DNA from: Planctomycetota bacterium
Lineage (GTDB): Bacteria > Planctomycetota > Brocadiia > SM23-32
Direction: 5' to 3'
Assembly (NCBI GenBank): GCA_018334735.1
Contig: JAGXLK010000124.1
Location: 1 to 6,798, forward strand
DNA: 6,798 nt
Numbering within the stretch: the first letter of the stretch is position 1; each line of letters starts with the position of its first letter. Shown piece by piece: positions 1 through 5,871 of this stretch. Both the position numbers and the translations under genes were made by a program. The notes beneath the pieces are model-generated. The model worked only from the letters and a program-made list of their open reading frames with translations, ran no database searches and was not told the DNA's origin.

Positions 1-3000
1 ATCTTCGGGGTCGCTCACTTCCGTAGCTTTCAGCGTCAGGGGCTCGCCAATCGTAACCGGATCGGGGGTATCTATCAGCCCTCCAATAGTGGGTGGATCG
101 TTAACCCCGGTGATCGTCACCGTCACCGTCGCGCTGTCGGTGCCCCCGTTCCCATCACCGATGGTGTAGGTGAAGGTATCGGTAGCGCTTTCAGCGGTGC
201 CGAGACTGTCAAACTGTCCGTTTGGATCGTAGCTTAGACTATCTGAGCCATCATCGAAACTGACCGTTCCGGTGGCTGCGCCATCATCCACAGCGTTTAT
301 ATCCAGCCCGTCACCCTCCGGGTCGCTGTCATTGTCAAGCAGTGTCCCATGAATATTACCTGTGGCGGTATCCTCATCGGTGCTGATCTCATCATCCTGC
401 GCCGTCGGCGCATCGTTGGGATCGCTGATTGTTATCGTCACGGTATCGCTGTCGGTGGCCCCGTCATCATCAGTCACGGTCAGGGTGATATCGTGGGTCC
501 CCACATCGAGTGTGACCTCCGGCGTGGCGCCGGTGGCGATCTCGGTGGCATCTTCGATCCAGCTGTAGCTTGCGATCGTGCCGTCGGGGTCACTCGATGC
601 CGATCCGTCCAGGCTCACCGTCTCCGAGCCGTCGTTATCGGTATCGGCCACCGTCTGGTCCGCTCCCGCATCGGCTACCGGCCCGTCATTCACATCATTG
701 ACCGTGATGGTGACGGTGGCGGTATCGGTCCCGCCGTTGCCATCGCTCACGGTGTAATCAAAACTATCCGAACCGTTGTAGTCCGGATCCGGCGTGTAGG
801 TAACCGTATCGTCATCGTTGATGGTGGCCGCCCCATTGGACGGGGTGGTGACGTCGGTCACCGAAAGGGTATCTCCATCCGGATCATCATCGTTAGCCAG
901 TACATCTACCGTCACCTCCGTGTCCTCGTCAGTCGTTGGGCTATCGTCTGAGGCGTTAGGGGCGTTGTTGGACTCTTCGACGGTGATGGTAATGCTATCC
1001 GTTGAAGATGCCCCGTCGTTGTCGGTGGCTTCAGCGGTAAGCGTGTAGTCGCCGGCAGAGAGGTCCATCAGTTCCTCGTCGGTGCGGTCGGGGTGTGCGG
1101 TGCCCCACTGGTAGGGTTCGAGGCCTTCGGTGTGGATGTGGGTGCCGTTGATGGACAGGCTTACACCCTCAATGCTGCCATCCGAGTCCGAGGCGTCGGC
1201 GGTGACACCCAGGTCGGCGGGTGCGGTGAAGGTGTCGCCGTCGGCGGGATTGGTGATAGAGACGGAGGGAGCGGTGTTTTGTCCCTCGACCGTTATTGTA
1301 ACAGAATCACTATCTGTCGCCCCGTCGTTATCGGTCACGGTCAGAGTGATATCGTGTGTGCCCACAGCGAGTGTGACCTGCGGGGTCTCACCGGTAGCGA
1401 TCTCGGTGCCGCCCTCCGTCCAGCTGTAGCTCTCGATCGTGCCGTCGGGATCACTCGATCCGGAACCGTCCAGGGTCACCGTCGCGGATCCGTCCCCGTC
1501 ATCGTCGGTCACGGCCTGATCGCTTCCCGCGTCGGCGGTCAGTGAGTTGGCGGGTTTCACAAAGATACGGATCATGTCCCTGCAGTTGAAATCACCGTCT
1601 TCCGCTGTCAGTTCCAGCATGTATATTCCATCCCTGGAAAATGTCGCGGTAGTATTCAGTTTCGTGGAATCACCAAACGTAACACTGCCCGGTCCTCCCA
1701 CAAAGCGCCAATCATGCGATAAGTGACCGTTCGGCTTGCCGTCGTCGGTTACGCTGCCACTCAGATCAATTTCATTTTCCGGCCAGTTTATGGTTTGATC
1801 CGGACCTGCATCCAATTCCGGTGCCATGTTATCAGTGTAGGATTCATTGGGAATTTTTACCAGTTTAATCCCGGATTGCCCGAAGTAGAAATCGCCGTTA
1901 ACCTCTTCAAAATGAAAGCCCGCCGCCGATGCCTCCGGTACGTGGAAGTGAAAAAGCGGAGTGAATTCCACCCCGTCAGTGGACTTGTAAATGGCGGTGA
2001 CATCCTTTTCGTTCTCGTCTTCGTATCTCACCGACATGTAACAGGCATGCTGACGTGCCAGTACTTTACCCAACCAAGCGTCATCGATGTCGATATCCAC
2101 CTTCTCGGCACAGCCGGGAGCCACATCCGAAAAGGTAATCACTTCACCTCCTGTATAACCGATACCCACAAACAAACGCCCTTTGAACTCAGCGAAATAC
2201 TTCGGGGATAACTGGAAATATTGCGACACACTGCTGAAGTCAGGACCCATATCCTCGGGGTCCTGAACAGCAGGAACCCAATTGGTGTCACTGTCCGGAT
2301 CGTCGCCCACGTAACGAAGAATAAAAGGCTGGTCACAATCTCCCCCGTCTCGATAATTGCCGCAACTGGCATAAACGGTGCCATCCAGGGCAAAGAATTT
2401 CGTGTAATTGCTTGGTTCACCGGTAGTATACAGATCATCTTGCCGATGACGCTGCCAGGTTTCGCCATCGTCCTTGGATACCCATGTATTAGGACACCCC
2501 GTCTCGCCGAGAGGCAAAAGACTCGGATAGAATATATGACCGTTACGGGCCATCATACACCGGATGTGCTGCTGGCCGGTCTTGATCTGCTTGATCTGCC
2601 ACAATCCCCAGTCCTTATGTGTCTCCCAGTCGCGGCCGGCATACTTACGCATGAGTTTGATGCCGCCGAGCGGATCATGTGACATATTGTTTGCGTCGCC
2701 GCTGGGAAAATAGATGACATTTTTATAACTCAGAAGCGTCTCTGTACCCTCTTCATAGACCCAGACGGGAGAGCCGTCAGGATAGCGGTCGTAGTCCGAC
2801 TCGCCGGATTCAGGATCGAAATAGACAAAAAGCTGCTTTTTTCCGGTATTTGTACTCCCATGTCCCAGGTAAATCAACCCGGCGTTGTACTGCATGGACT
2901 GCAGAGCTCTTTTCCCATCCGCATCATTGTAACCGAGTACCTTGTAGTAGGTATCCAACGGAACATCGATAATCTCCGCGTCGTCGGATACGTCCACTGA

Positions 3001-3066
3001 AGCACCCCAACAGCATGTTCCTATCAAAACACCTATTACAACAAGAAGATAGACCTTTTTTCTCAT
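1..3066 (-). CDS. Large secreted propeller/PKD/cadherin-like repeat protein (3' end outside window)
   Basis: The frame is open from an ATG at 3066 to the window edge: 1022 codons, no stop, C-terminus missing. The start follows AAGGAGG with 5 bases between. Residues 1-22 look like a signal peptide (basic MRKK, then a hydrophobic stretch to about Ala22). Residues 25-410 look like a beta-propeller: one exact Asp-box (SKDDGETW, 197-204), a degenerate one (STDGVEF, 362-368), and six blade-like motifs of the NG-x-(I/V/F)-Y type near 61, 113, 173, 226, 293 and 388. Next come a PKD/REJ-like domain (415-505), PKD (509-594), a bacterial Ig-like domain (597-698), cadherin-like (700-794), PKD (795-884), cadherin-like/VCBS (886-990), and the start of another domain. 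The acidic D/N-rich loops suggest calcium binding. No sialidase catalytic motif (FRIP) was seen, so binding or adhesion at the cell surface is more likely than catalysis. It is probably the last known gene of the sigma/FecR operon. The exact ligand is unknown. Confidence 0.9.
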   Translation of the reverse strand, partial: MRKKVYLLVVIGVLIGTCCWGASVDVSDDAEIIDVPLDTYYKVLGYNDADGKRALQSMQYNAGLIYLGHGSTNTGKKQLFVYFDPESGESDYDRYPDGSPVWVYEEGTETLLSYKNVIYFPSGDANNMSHDPLGGIKLMRKYAGRDWETHKDWGLWQIKQIKTGQQHIRCMMARNGHIFYPSLLPLGETGCPNTWVSKDDGETWQRHRQDDLYTTGEPSNYTKFFALDGTVYASCGNYRDGGDCDQPFILRYVGDDPDSDTNWVPAVQDPEDMGPDFSSVSQYFQLSPKYFAEFKGRLFVGIGYTGGEVITFSDVAPGCAEKVDIDIDDAWLGKVLARQHACYMSVRYEDENEKDVTAIYKSTDGVEFTPLFHFHVPEASAAGFHFEEVNGDFYFGQSGIKLVKIPNESYTDNMAPELDAGPDQTINWPENEIDLSGSVTDDGKPNGHLSHDWRFVGGPGSVTFGDSTKLNTTATFSRDGIYMLELTAEDGDFNCRDMIRIFVKPANSLTADAGSDQAVTDDDGDGSATVTLDGSGSSDPDGTIESYSWTEGGTEIATGETPQVTLAVGTHDITLTVTDNDGATDSDSVTITVEGQNTAPSVSITNPADGDTFTAPADLGVTADASDSDGSIEGVSLSINGTHIHTEGLEPYQWGTAHPDRTDEELMDLSAGDYTLTAEATDNDGASSTDSITITVEESNNAPNASDDSPTTDEDTEVTVDVLANDDDPDGDTLSVTDVTTPSNGAATINDDDTVTYTPDPDYNGSDSFDYTVSDGNGGTDTATVTITVNDVNDGPVADAGADQTVADTDNDGSETVSLDGSASSDPDGTIASYSWIEDATEIATGATPEVTLDVGTHDITLTVTDDDGATDSDTVTITISDPNDAPTAQDDEISTDEDTATGNIHGTLLDNDSDPEGDGLDINAVDDGAATGTVSFDDGSDSLSYDPNGQFDSLGTAESATDTFTYTIGDGNGGTDSATVTVTITGVNDPPTIGGLIDTPDPVTIGEPLTLKATEVSDPED
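430..677 (-). repeat. Direct DNA repeat, copy 2 (encodes second PKD domain)
   Basis: This stretch aligns without gaps to 1291-1538, offset by 861 bases (287 codons). By eye about four bases in five match, with long exact blocks around the segment encoding SSDPDGTI. It encodes the PKD domain near residues 797-880 of the large surface protein. In-frame spacing and full colinearity point to duplication of a domain module within the gene. Confidence 0.8.
1291..1538 (-). repeat. Direct DNA repeat, copy 1 (encodes first canonical PKD domain)
   Basis: This is the partner of the copy at 430-677. It encodes the PKD domain at about residues 510-592, with the conserved core DGSGSSDPDG and the C-terminal LTVTDNDGATDSD strand. 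The Ig-like and cadherin-like modules between the two copies show that the duplicated unit is separated by other domains, not tandem. Confidence 0.8.
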
Positions 3067-3071
3067 TTCTT

Positions 3072-3078
3072 CCTCCTT
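3072..3078 (-). promoter_or_regulatory. Strong ribosome binding site of the large surface protein
   Basis: The minus strand reads AAGGAGG here, five bases before the ATG at 3066. This decides the start codon and agrees with the signal peptide that follows directly. Confidence 0.8.
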
Positions 3079-3111
3079 CGCAGGAAATTCCTCCATCAAT
3101 ATCAACCTGCG
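3079..3111 (-). other. Intergenic inverted repeat between FecR gene and surface protein gene
   Basis: CGCAGG (3079-3084) and CCTGCG (3106-3111) can form a 6-bp stem with a 21-base loop just upstream of the surface-protein ribosome binding site. There is no T-run after it on the minus strand, so it is not a normal terminator. It could modulate readthrough, message stability or translation, or be chance. Confidence 0.3.
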
Positions 3112-3127
3112 TTCCTGTTAAGTAACG

Positions 3128-4696
3128 TTATTTCCCGGAGTCCTCCGGCTGTTTCCCCGGCACAAAATGAAAACCCCTGAAATCTGCAGACGTCTTGCGG
3201 GTTACTACTCCTATGCCGTATGAATTGCCGACAAAAAATTCCGGCAGTGTTCGGGGGTCGGACCATTTTTCAGGCCTGGGGGTACCGTCCATCCACGGCC
3301 CCAGGGAGCAAACGACAAGGCGGCCGTCCGCGTCATACTCTATCCGGTATTCGAAATTGTACCATTTATGAATCTCGTGCTTCGCACTACTGAGAGTCCC
3401 GATAACCACACTGGGTACACCTCCATGAACATATTCGCGTGGAGACCTAGTTTTCAGGTCTTCCCTGTCAAGAAGGATCAACACTCTGCCACCCTTCTTT
3501 GCTTCCACCAGACGGACTTGACCGCGCAGAATACCGCCAACATTCAATACTTCCCCGACCATTAGCCAGGTAGCAAATTCGCAGGATGAATCGGTCTGGC
3601 GAAGCGTCTGCGTACCCCTCAAACGCTTCCAGGTAAATTTGCCGACAAACTTACCGTCCATTTCCCCGCCTGCTTCCATAAGATTGATGCTTCGGCTTGA
3701 AACCGAATCTCCCCGAGACATTCTGCCTTCGACAAGCTTCACCGACCCGTTTATTTTCTCGGCTACGGCGTAACTGCCGCCGTTTACGACAACCCTTCTG
3801 CCTTCGAAAGTGGACAACTCCACCCTTCCCTCTCTCACCTCCAGGCGCGTGATCTCGCCAGTTGAGAGGTTGAGTTCCGTGCCAAGCACCACGGCCGCAG
3901 CATGGGGCGTGGTGAAGCGCACCTCCTGGTCAGCGGATTGTTTGACCACATTGGCGTCGAGTTCACCTCGCTGCAGGTGAAACCTCTTCCCGCTTTCAAG
4001 CTGGAACCGCGTCCGCTCGCGGAGCTGAATCGATGTGCCGTCTTCAACTCGCACCGTCGCGCCGGCTTGTTCGCCAATCAGCAGCTTGTCATCCGGTTGG
4101 AGGGACAGGCCGACGCTGGCAGGCGCGGTCGCACCCTCCCGGCGTATCTCCACGTTTCCGACAACTTCCTGAAGCGTCGCAACCGCGGGGGCCAGTTCCT
4201 TTGACCCGGCCGCGGTCTTCCTGTCGTTACCGAACCACCGATCGAGGTTTCCCTGAAAAGCGGCGTTGAGAAGAAACGCGCCCACTATGAGGGCAAGGCA
4301 TGCCGCCACCGCGAACATAACGCGCCACGGAGAGCGTGTCCCGGTAGCCCTGTACCTCCGCAAATGACGACCGGCACCTGTCGGACGTTGTTCTGACTGC
4401 GGGGATTTTTTCTGCGCCGCTTCTTTGCCATCCTCTGGAACCAATTGTGCAGAATCGGATGACAACTCATCAGAAAGCCGTTCTTCAAGAATATCAAAAT
4501 CGATCCCCCCAAGGATTTCCTTCATAGAAGCGTGGAATTTCATCTCCCGCACGTATATCCTCCGCGCCTCGGCGCTGTTATTCAGGAACATTTCCAGCTT
4601 TCGCTTCTCATCTTCCCGAAGCCCACCATCAATATGGCGGTGGATGAGTTCAAGCAAAAGCTGTTCGTCTTTTTCTTTCATGTCGTGATTTCCCAT
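3128..4696 (-). CDS. FecR-domain transmembrane sigma regulator
   Basis: A 522-residue protein. Residues 10-75 are a helical, charged cytoplasmic segment (including LDGxL-like HIDGGLREDE and EARRIYV) of the kind seen at the N-terminus of FecR proteins in PVC bacteria. No HxxxCxxC zinc anti-sigma motif is present. Residues 76-124 are a polar, basic linker. A single membrane helix lies at about 125-146. A periplasmic FecR domain spans about 173-312, with the family signature TPHAAAVVLGTELNLS at 263-278 and a VREGRVEL strand at 287-294. Residues 335-515 form a further beta-rich, Trp/Gly-containing region; it might be a LamG or concanavalin-like fold, but I cannot assign it. The ATG at 4696 is preferred because AGGAG lies five bases upstream; a second ATG at 4681 (Met6) overlaps the sigma stop as ATGA. 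The gene overlaps the sigma gene by 19 bases, suggesting coupled translation. The expected role is transducing an envelope signal to the adjacent sigma factor. Confidence 0.88.
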   Translation of the reverse strand: MGNHDMKEKDEQLLLELIHRHIDGGLREDEKRKLEMFLNNSAEARRIYVREMKFHASMKEILGGIDFDILEERLSDELSSDSAQLVPEDGKEAAQKKSPQSEQRPTGAGRHLRRYRATGTRSPWRVMFAVAACLALIVGAFLLNAAFQGNLDRWFGNDRKTAAGSKELAPAVATLQEVVGNVEIRREGATAPASVGLSLQPDDKLLIGEQAGATVRVEDGTSIQLRERTRFQLESGKRFHLQRGELDANVVKQSADQEVRFTTPHAAAVVLGTELNLSTGEITRLEVREGRVELSTFEGRRVVVNGGSYAVAEKINGSVKLVEGRMSRGDSVSSRSINLMEAGGEMDGKFVGKFTWKRLRGTQTLRQTDSSCEFATWLMVGEVLNVGGILRGQVRLVEAKKGGRVLILLDREDLKTRSPREYVHGGVPSVVIGTLSSAKHEIHKWYNFEYRIEYDADGRLVVCSLGPWMDGTPRPEKWSDPRTLPEFFVGNSYGIGVVTRKTSADFRGFHFVPGKQPEDSGK

Positions 4697-5271
4697 CGGT
4701 TCTCCTGACGTTTAACGCACTTCCGCAACGCTTTCCTTACCCGCGAGAGACTCACATAAAGCGATTCAACGGGGCGGCTCAGCTTCCGCGCAATTTCCGA
4801 TATTTCCAGCTCCTTCTTGTATCGCATCTCGACCAGTTCTCGGCCCTTACGCCCGAGTTTTTTCACACATTCCGCAAGTGCCTCCAGCCGACTCCCGCCC
4901 CCACCCTCTTTTCGAGCTTCGGCGTCGATATGCTCAAGAGCGTCTTCAGTGAGACTGAGCTGACGCTCACGATCTGATTTATTGAAGTAGTTTTTTATCT
5001 CGTAACGTGTAACAGCATAGGCCCAGGCCCGGAAATTAGTTCCTTCTTCGTATTCGTCCATTTTTCGCATCATCACCACCGCCGCCTCCTGCAACACATC
5101 TTCGGCGCACGCCGGGGGCACCCCCATTGCCAGCACATAACCCAAAAGCTCTCCCCGCAGGGGCATGAAAAGCCTGATGAACCGACCGTCTTCGTCCTTT
5201 CCCTTTTTCATTCTAAGATCCTTACCATCCCTTCTTTCCACCCGTTGATTGGTAATTTGCTCACAAGCCAT
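4678..5271 (-). CDS. ECF-type RNA polymerase sigma factor
   Basis: A 197-residue protein with the two-domain ECF layout and no sigma-1.1 or sigma-3 region. Sigma-2 covers about residues 28-100: region 2.2 core AEDVLQEA (56-63) and regions 2.3/2.4 NFRAWAYAVTRYEIKNYF (79-96). A linker rich in E and G follows. Sigma-4 covers about 128-187, with a helix-turn-helix in ELEISEIARKLSRPVESLYV (154-173) and basic SRVRKALRKC after it. The pattern matches the Rhodopirellula/Verrucomicrobium-type ECF group. The start is uncertain. The ATG at 5271 has GAGGGG nine bases upstream. The ATG at 5211 (Met21) has AAGGA seven bases upstream and would give 177 residues, with conserved sequence starting soon after. 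The gene sits 25 bases after the small ORF and overlaps the FecR gene, its probable partner regulator. Confidence 0.93.
   Translation of the reverse strand: MACEQITNQRVERRDGKDLRMKKGKDEDGRFIRLFMPLRGELLGYVLAMGVPPACAEDVLQEAAVVMMRKMDEYEEGTNFRAWAYAVTRYEIKNYFNKSDRERQLSLTEDALEHIDAEARKEGGGGSRLEALAECVKKLGRKGRELVEMRYKKELEISEIARKLSRPVESLYVSLSRVRKALRKCVKRQENRWEITT
4702..4706 (-). promoter_or_regulatory. Ribosome binding site of FecR gene, inside the sigma gene
   Basis: The minus strand reads AGGAG here, five bases before the ATG at 4696. It lies within the last codons of the sigma gene and favours this start over the ATG at 4681. Confidence 0.6.
5219..5223 (-). promoter_or_regulatory. Possible ribosome binding site for an internal sigma-factor start
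   Basis: The minus strand reads AAGGA, seven bases before the in-frame ATG at 5211. If used, the sigma factor loses its 20 N-terminal residues, which do not resemble conserved sigma-2 sequence. The competing site for the longer form is GAGGGG at 5281-5286. Confidence 0.4.
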
Positions 5272-5296
5272 ACTTTAGCGCCCCTCGCAAGCTGTA

Positions 5297-5521
5297 TCAC
5301 GCGTGAAAAAGCCTTATTTTGGCCAAAAGTCTCTTTTTGAGGTGCCGGACCCAAAACAGAAACTGAGCCAAAATGTGGTGACGCCCGATGCTGGCGTAGC
5401 ACCGTGCGAAGTCGCGAAGCCTCCCCGGTTCAGATCGGTATAACTCCAATAAAACGGGATCTTGTCCCTGCAGCCGGGGTATCCCCGACTTGTTCCGTTT
5501 TCCGATAGCGGGTGTTGCCAT
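5297..5521 (-). CDS. Possible small basic protein of 74 residues, function unknown
   Basis: The ATG at 5521 is preceded by a perfect AGGAGG with a nine-base gap, and the frame ends in TGA 25 bases before the long-form sigma start, on the same strand. The product is rich in Arg and Lys and has an aromatic/hydrophobic stretch (HHILAQFLFWVRHLKK, about residues 49-64) that could be an amphipathic helix. I recognise no family. In its favour are the ribosome binding site and its place at the head of the apparent operon. Against it, another frame on the same strand is also open over most of this stretch, and the 3' part contains a 12-bp palindrome. It may instead be untranslated leader. A longer version starting at 5650 has no visible ribosome binding site and is not preferred. 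Confidence 0.4.
   Translation of the reverse strand: MATPAIGKRNKSGIPRLQGQDPVLLELYRSEPGRLRDFARCYASIGRHHILAQFLFWVRHLKKRLLAKIRLFHA
5317..5328. other. Perfect 12-bp palindrome TTTTGGCCAAAA
   Basis: The palindrome lies about 45-55 bases upstream of the long-form sigma start. It is flanked by AAAAAG (5306-5311) and CTTTTT (5333-5338), which could add an outer 6-bp stem. It could be a dimeric regulator site or a weak RNA hairpin, or chance in an AT-rich patch. No regulator can be named. Confidence 0.3.
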
Positions 5522-5530
5522 TTTTGCGTT

Positions 5531-5536
5531 CCTCCT
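5531..5536 (-). promoter_or_regulatory. Ribosome binding site AGGAGG of the small upstream ORF
   Basis: A full consensus Shine-Dalgarno sequence nine bases before the ATG at 5521. It is the main argument that the small ORF is translated. Confidence 0.5.
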
Positions 5537-5572
5537 GACAGATGTGCGCCTGTTTCCGGTCCTAACTTCACT

Positions 5573-5578
5573 TATATA
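5573..5578 (-). promoter_or_regulatory. Possible -10 element of the sigma/FecR operon promoter
   Basis: The minus strand reads TATATA, about 50 bases upstream of the small ORF start. The nearest -35-like hexamer (TTGTTA, 5600-5605) is 21 bases away, longer than the usual 16-18. Auto-regulation by the ECF sigma itself would need a different motif, which I cannot identify. This is only a weak promoter call. Confidence 0.25.
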
Positions 5579-5719
5579 CGTGGAAAACCCGGAAATCCTT
5601 AACAAAAAAATGAGAAATTCCCAACTTTTTCCGAAAATCGCCCTGTCCACCGAAGAAATGGCGCCAAACTGTGGAAAACTGAAGCGTTGTCCAGGAGCTG
5701 CCTTGGGAGTCGGGTGATG

Positions 5720-5734
5720 CGGCCCGGAGGGCCG
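5720..5734. other. GC-rich inverted repeat, 6-bp stem, 3-base loop
   Basis: CGGCCC (5720-5725) and GGGCCG (5729-5734) flank GGA. It lies near the presumed left end of the IS110 element. It may be part of the element's guide RNA, or a REP-like genomic palindrome that served as the target site. Confidence 0.45.
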
Positions 5735-5769
5735 TACCAGTTTAGCGTATCGATTGCTGTTCCAAAAGA

Positions 5770-5783
5770 GGCCCGCCAGGGCC
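5770..5783. other. GC-rich inverted repeat, 5-bp stem, 4-base loop
   Basis: GGCCC (5770-5774) and GGGCC (5779-5783) flank GCCA. The arms resemble those of the hairpin 50 bases upstream, so the two may be related elements or two stems of one RNA. Confidence 0.4.
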
Positions 5784-5806
5784 GGAGCAGACGTAGTTAA
5801 TATGAA

Positions 5807-5869
5807 GGCCGTTCCTGCTGTAAGATGTATAGTGGAAGTAACTTTACTTTTTTACAGGGAGGAACGGCC
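5807..5869 (+). promoter_or_regulatory. Long hairpin covering the transposase ribosome binding site
   Basis: GGCCGTTCCT (5807-5816) pairs perfectly with AGGAACGGCC (5860-5869). After a small internal loop, CTGTAA (5818-5823) pairs with TTACAG (5852-5857), closing a loop of about 28 bases. The transposase ribosome binding site GGGAGG (5857-5862) is half in the internal loop and half in the stem, and the ATG follows at 5872. The structure would hinder translation from transcripts entering from outside, or form the 3' stem of a bridge RNA; both are possible. Confidence 0.6.
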
Positions 5870-5871
5870 CA

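Larger units (their letters stand above)
5522..5715. other. Non-coding stretch between operon and insertion sequence
   Basis: I see no convincing gene here. The stretch is AT-richer than its surroundings. It holds the AGGAGG and the -10-like TATATA for the minus-strand operon, and two copies of GTGGAAAAC (5580-5588 and 5671-5679). A short plus-strand frame over 5490-5717 lacks a ribosome binding site and is antisense to the small ORF, so it is discounted. The left boundary of the insertion sequence probably falls at or near the right end of this stretch but cannot be fixed from one copy. Confidence 0.5.
5716..5871 (+). ncRNA. Candidate IS110 bridge (seek) RNA region
   Basis: In IS110-group elements the non-coding left end before the transposase encodes a structured RNA that pairs with donor and target DNA. 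Here this interval has no ORF but contains three inverted repeats: CGGCCC/GGGCCG (5720-5734), GGCCC/GGGCC (5770-5783), and a long imperfect hairpin (5807-5869). Its length, about 155 bases, is close to that of the known IS621 bridge RNA. The loops were not matched to any donor or target, and no clear promoter was seen. If the element belongs to the IS1111 group, the guide RNA would lie downstream of the transposase instead. Confidence 0.4.

Noticed and set aside
349..1545. Several plus-strand open frames of 68-200 codons
   Set aside because: They lie antisense to the large repeat protein, whose frame is open for 1022 codons with clear domains. Their composition (runs of V, S, G, I, R) mirrors the D/T/G-rich sense codons, and they lack convincing starts.
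1..1550. Repeated short motifs that might suggest a CRISPR or satellite array
   Set aside because: The repeats are irregular in spacing and explained by recurring PKD and cadherin-like domain codons. There are no identical repeats with unique spacers.
1723..2682. Plus-strand frames (1723-2211, 2221-2682) and a minus-strand frame (2139-2468) in the propeller region
   Set aside because: All are out-of-frame shadows of the propeller-coding part of the large protein, and none shows a recognisable domain.
3010..3015. Cys18/Cys19 of the large protein as a lipoprotein attachment site
   Set aside because: The residues before the cysteine are IGT, which does not fit the lipobox, where Gly, Ala or Ser is needed directly before Cys. 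A normal secretory signal peptide fits better.
3079..3111. Rho-independent terminator between the FecR gene and the large gene
   Set aside because: The stem is only 6 bp with a 21-base loop and no following T-run on the minus strand. It does not look able to stop transcription.
3368..4688. Short frames on both strands inside the FecR gene
   Set aside because: The FecR frame has a signature motif, a membrane helix and a ribosome binding site. The others overlap it without any support.
5297..5650. Longer 117-codon version of the small ORF, and an overlapping 85-codon frame at 5314-5571
   Set aside because: The upstream ATG at 5650 has no ribosome binding site, while the ATG at 5521 has a perfect one. 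The 85-codon frame also lacks a suitable site and has no recognisable features.
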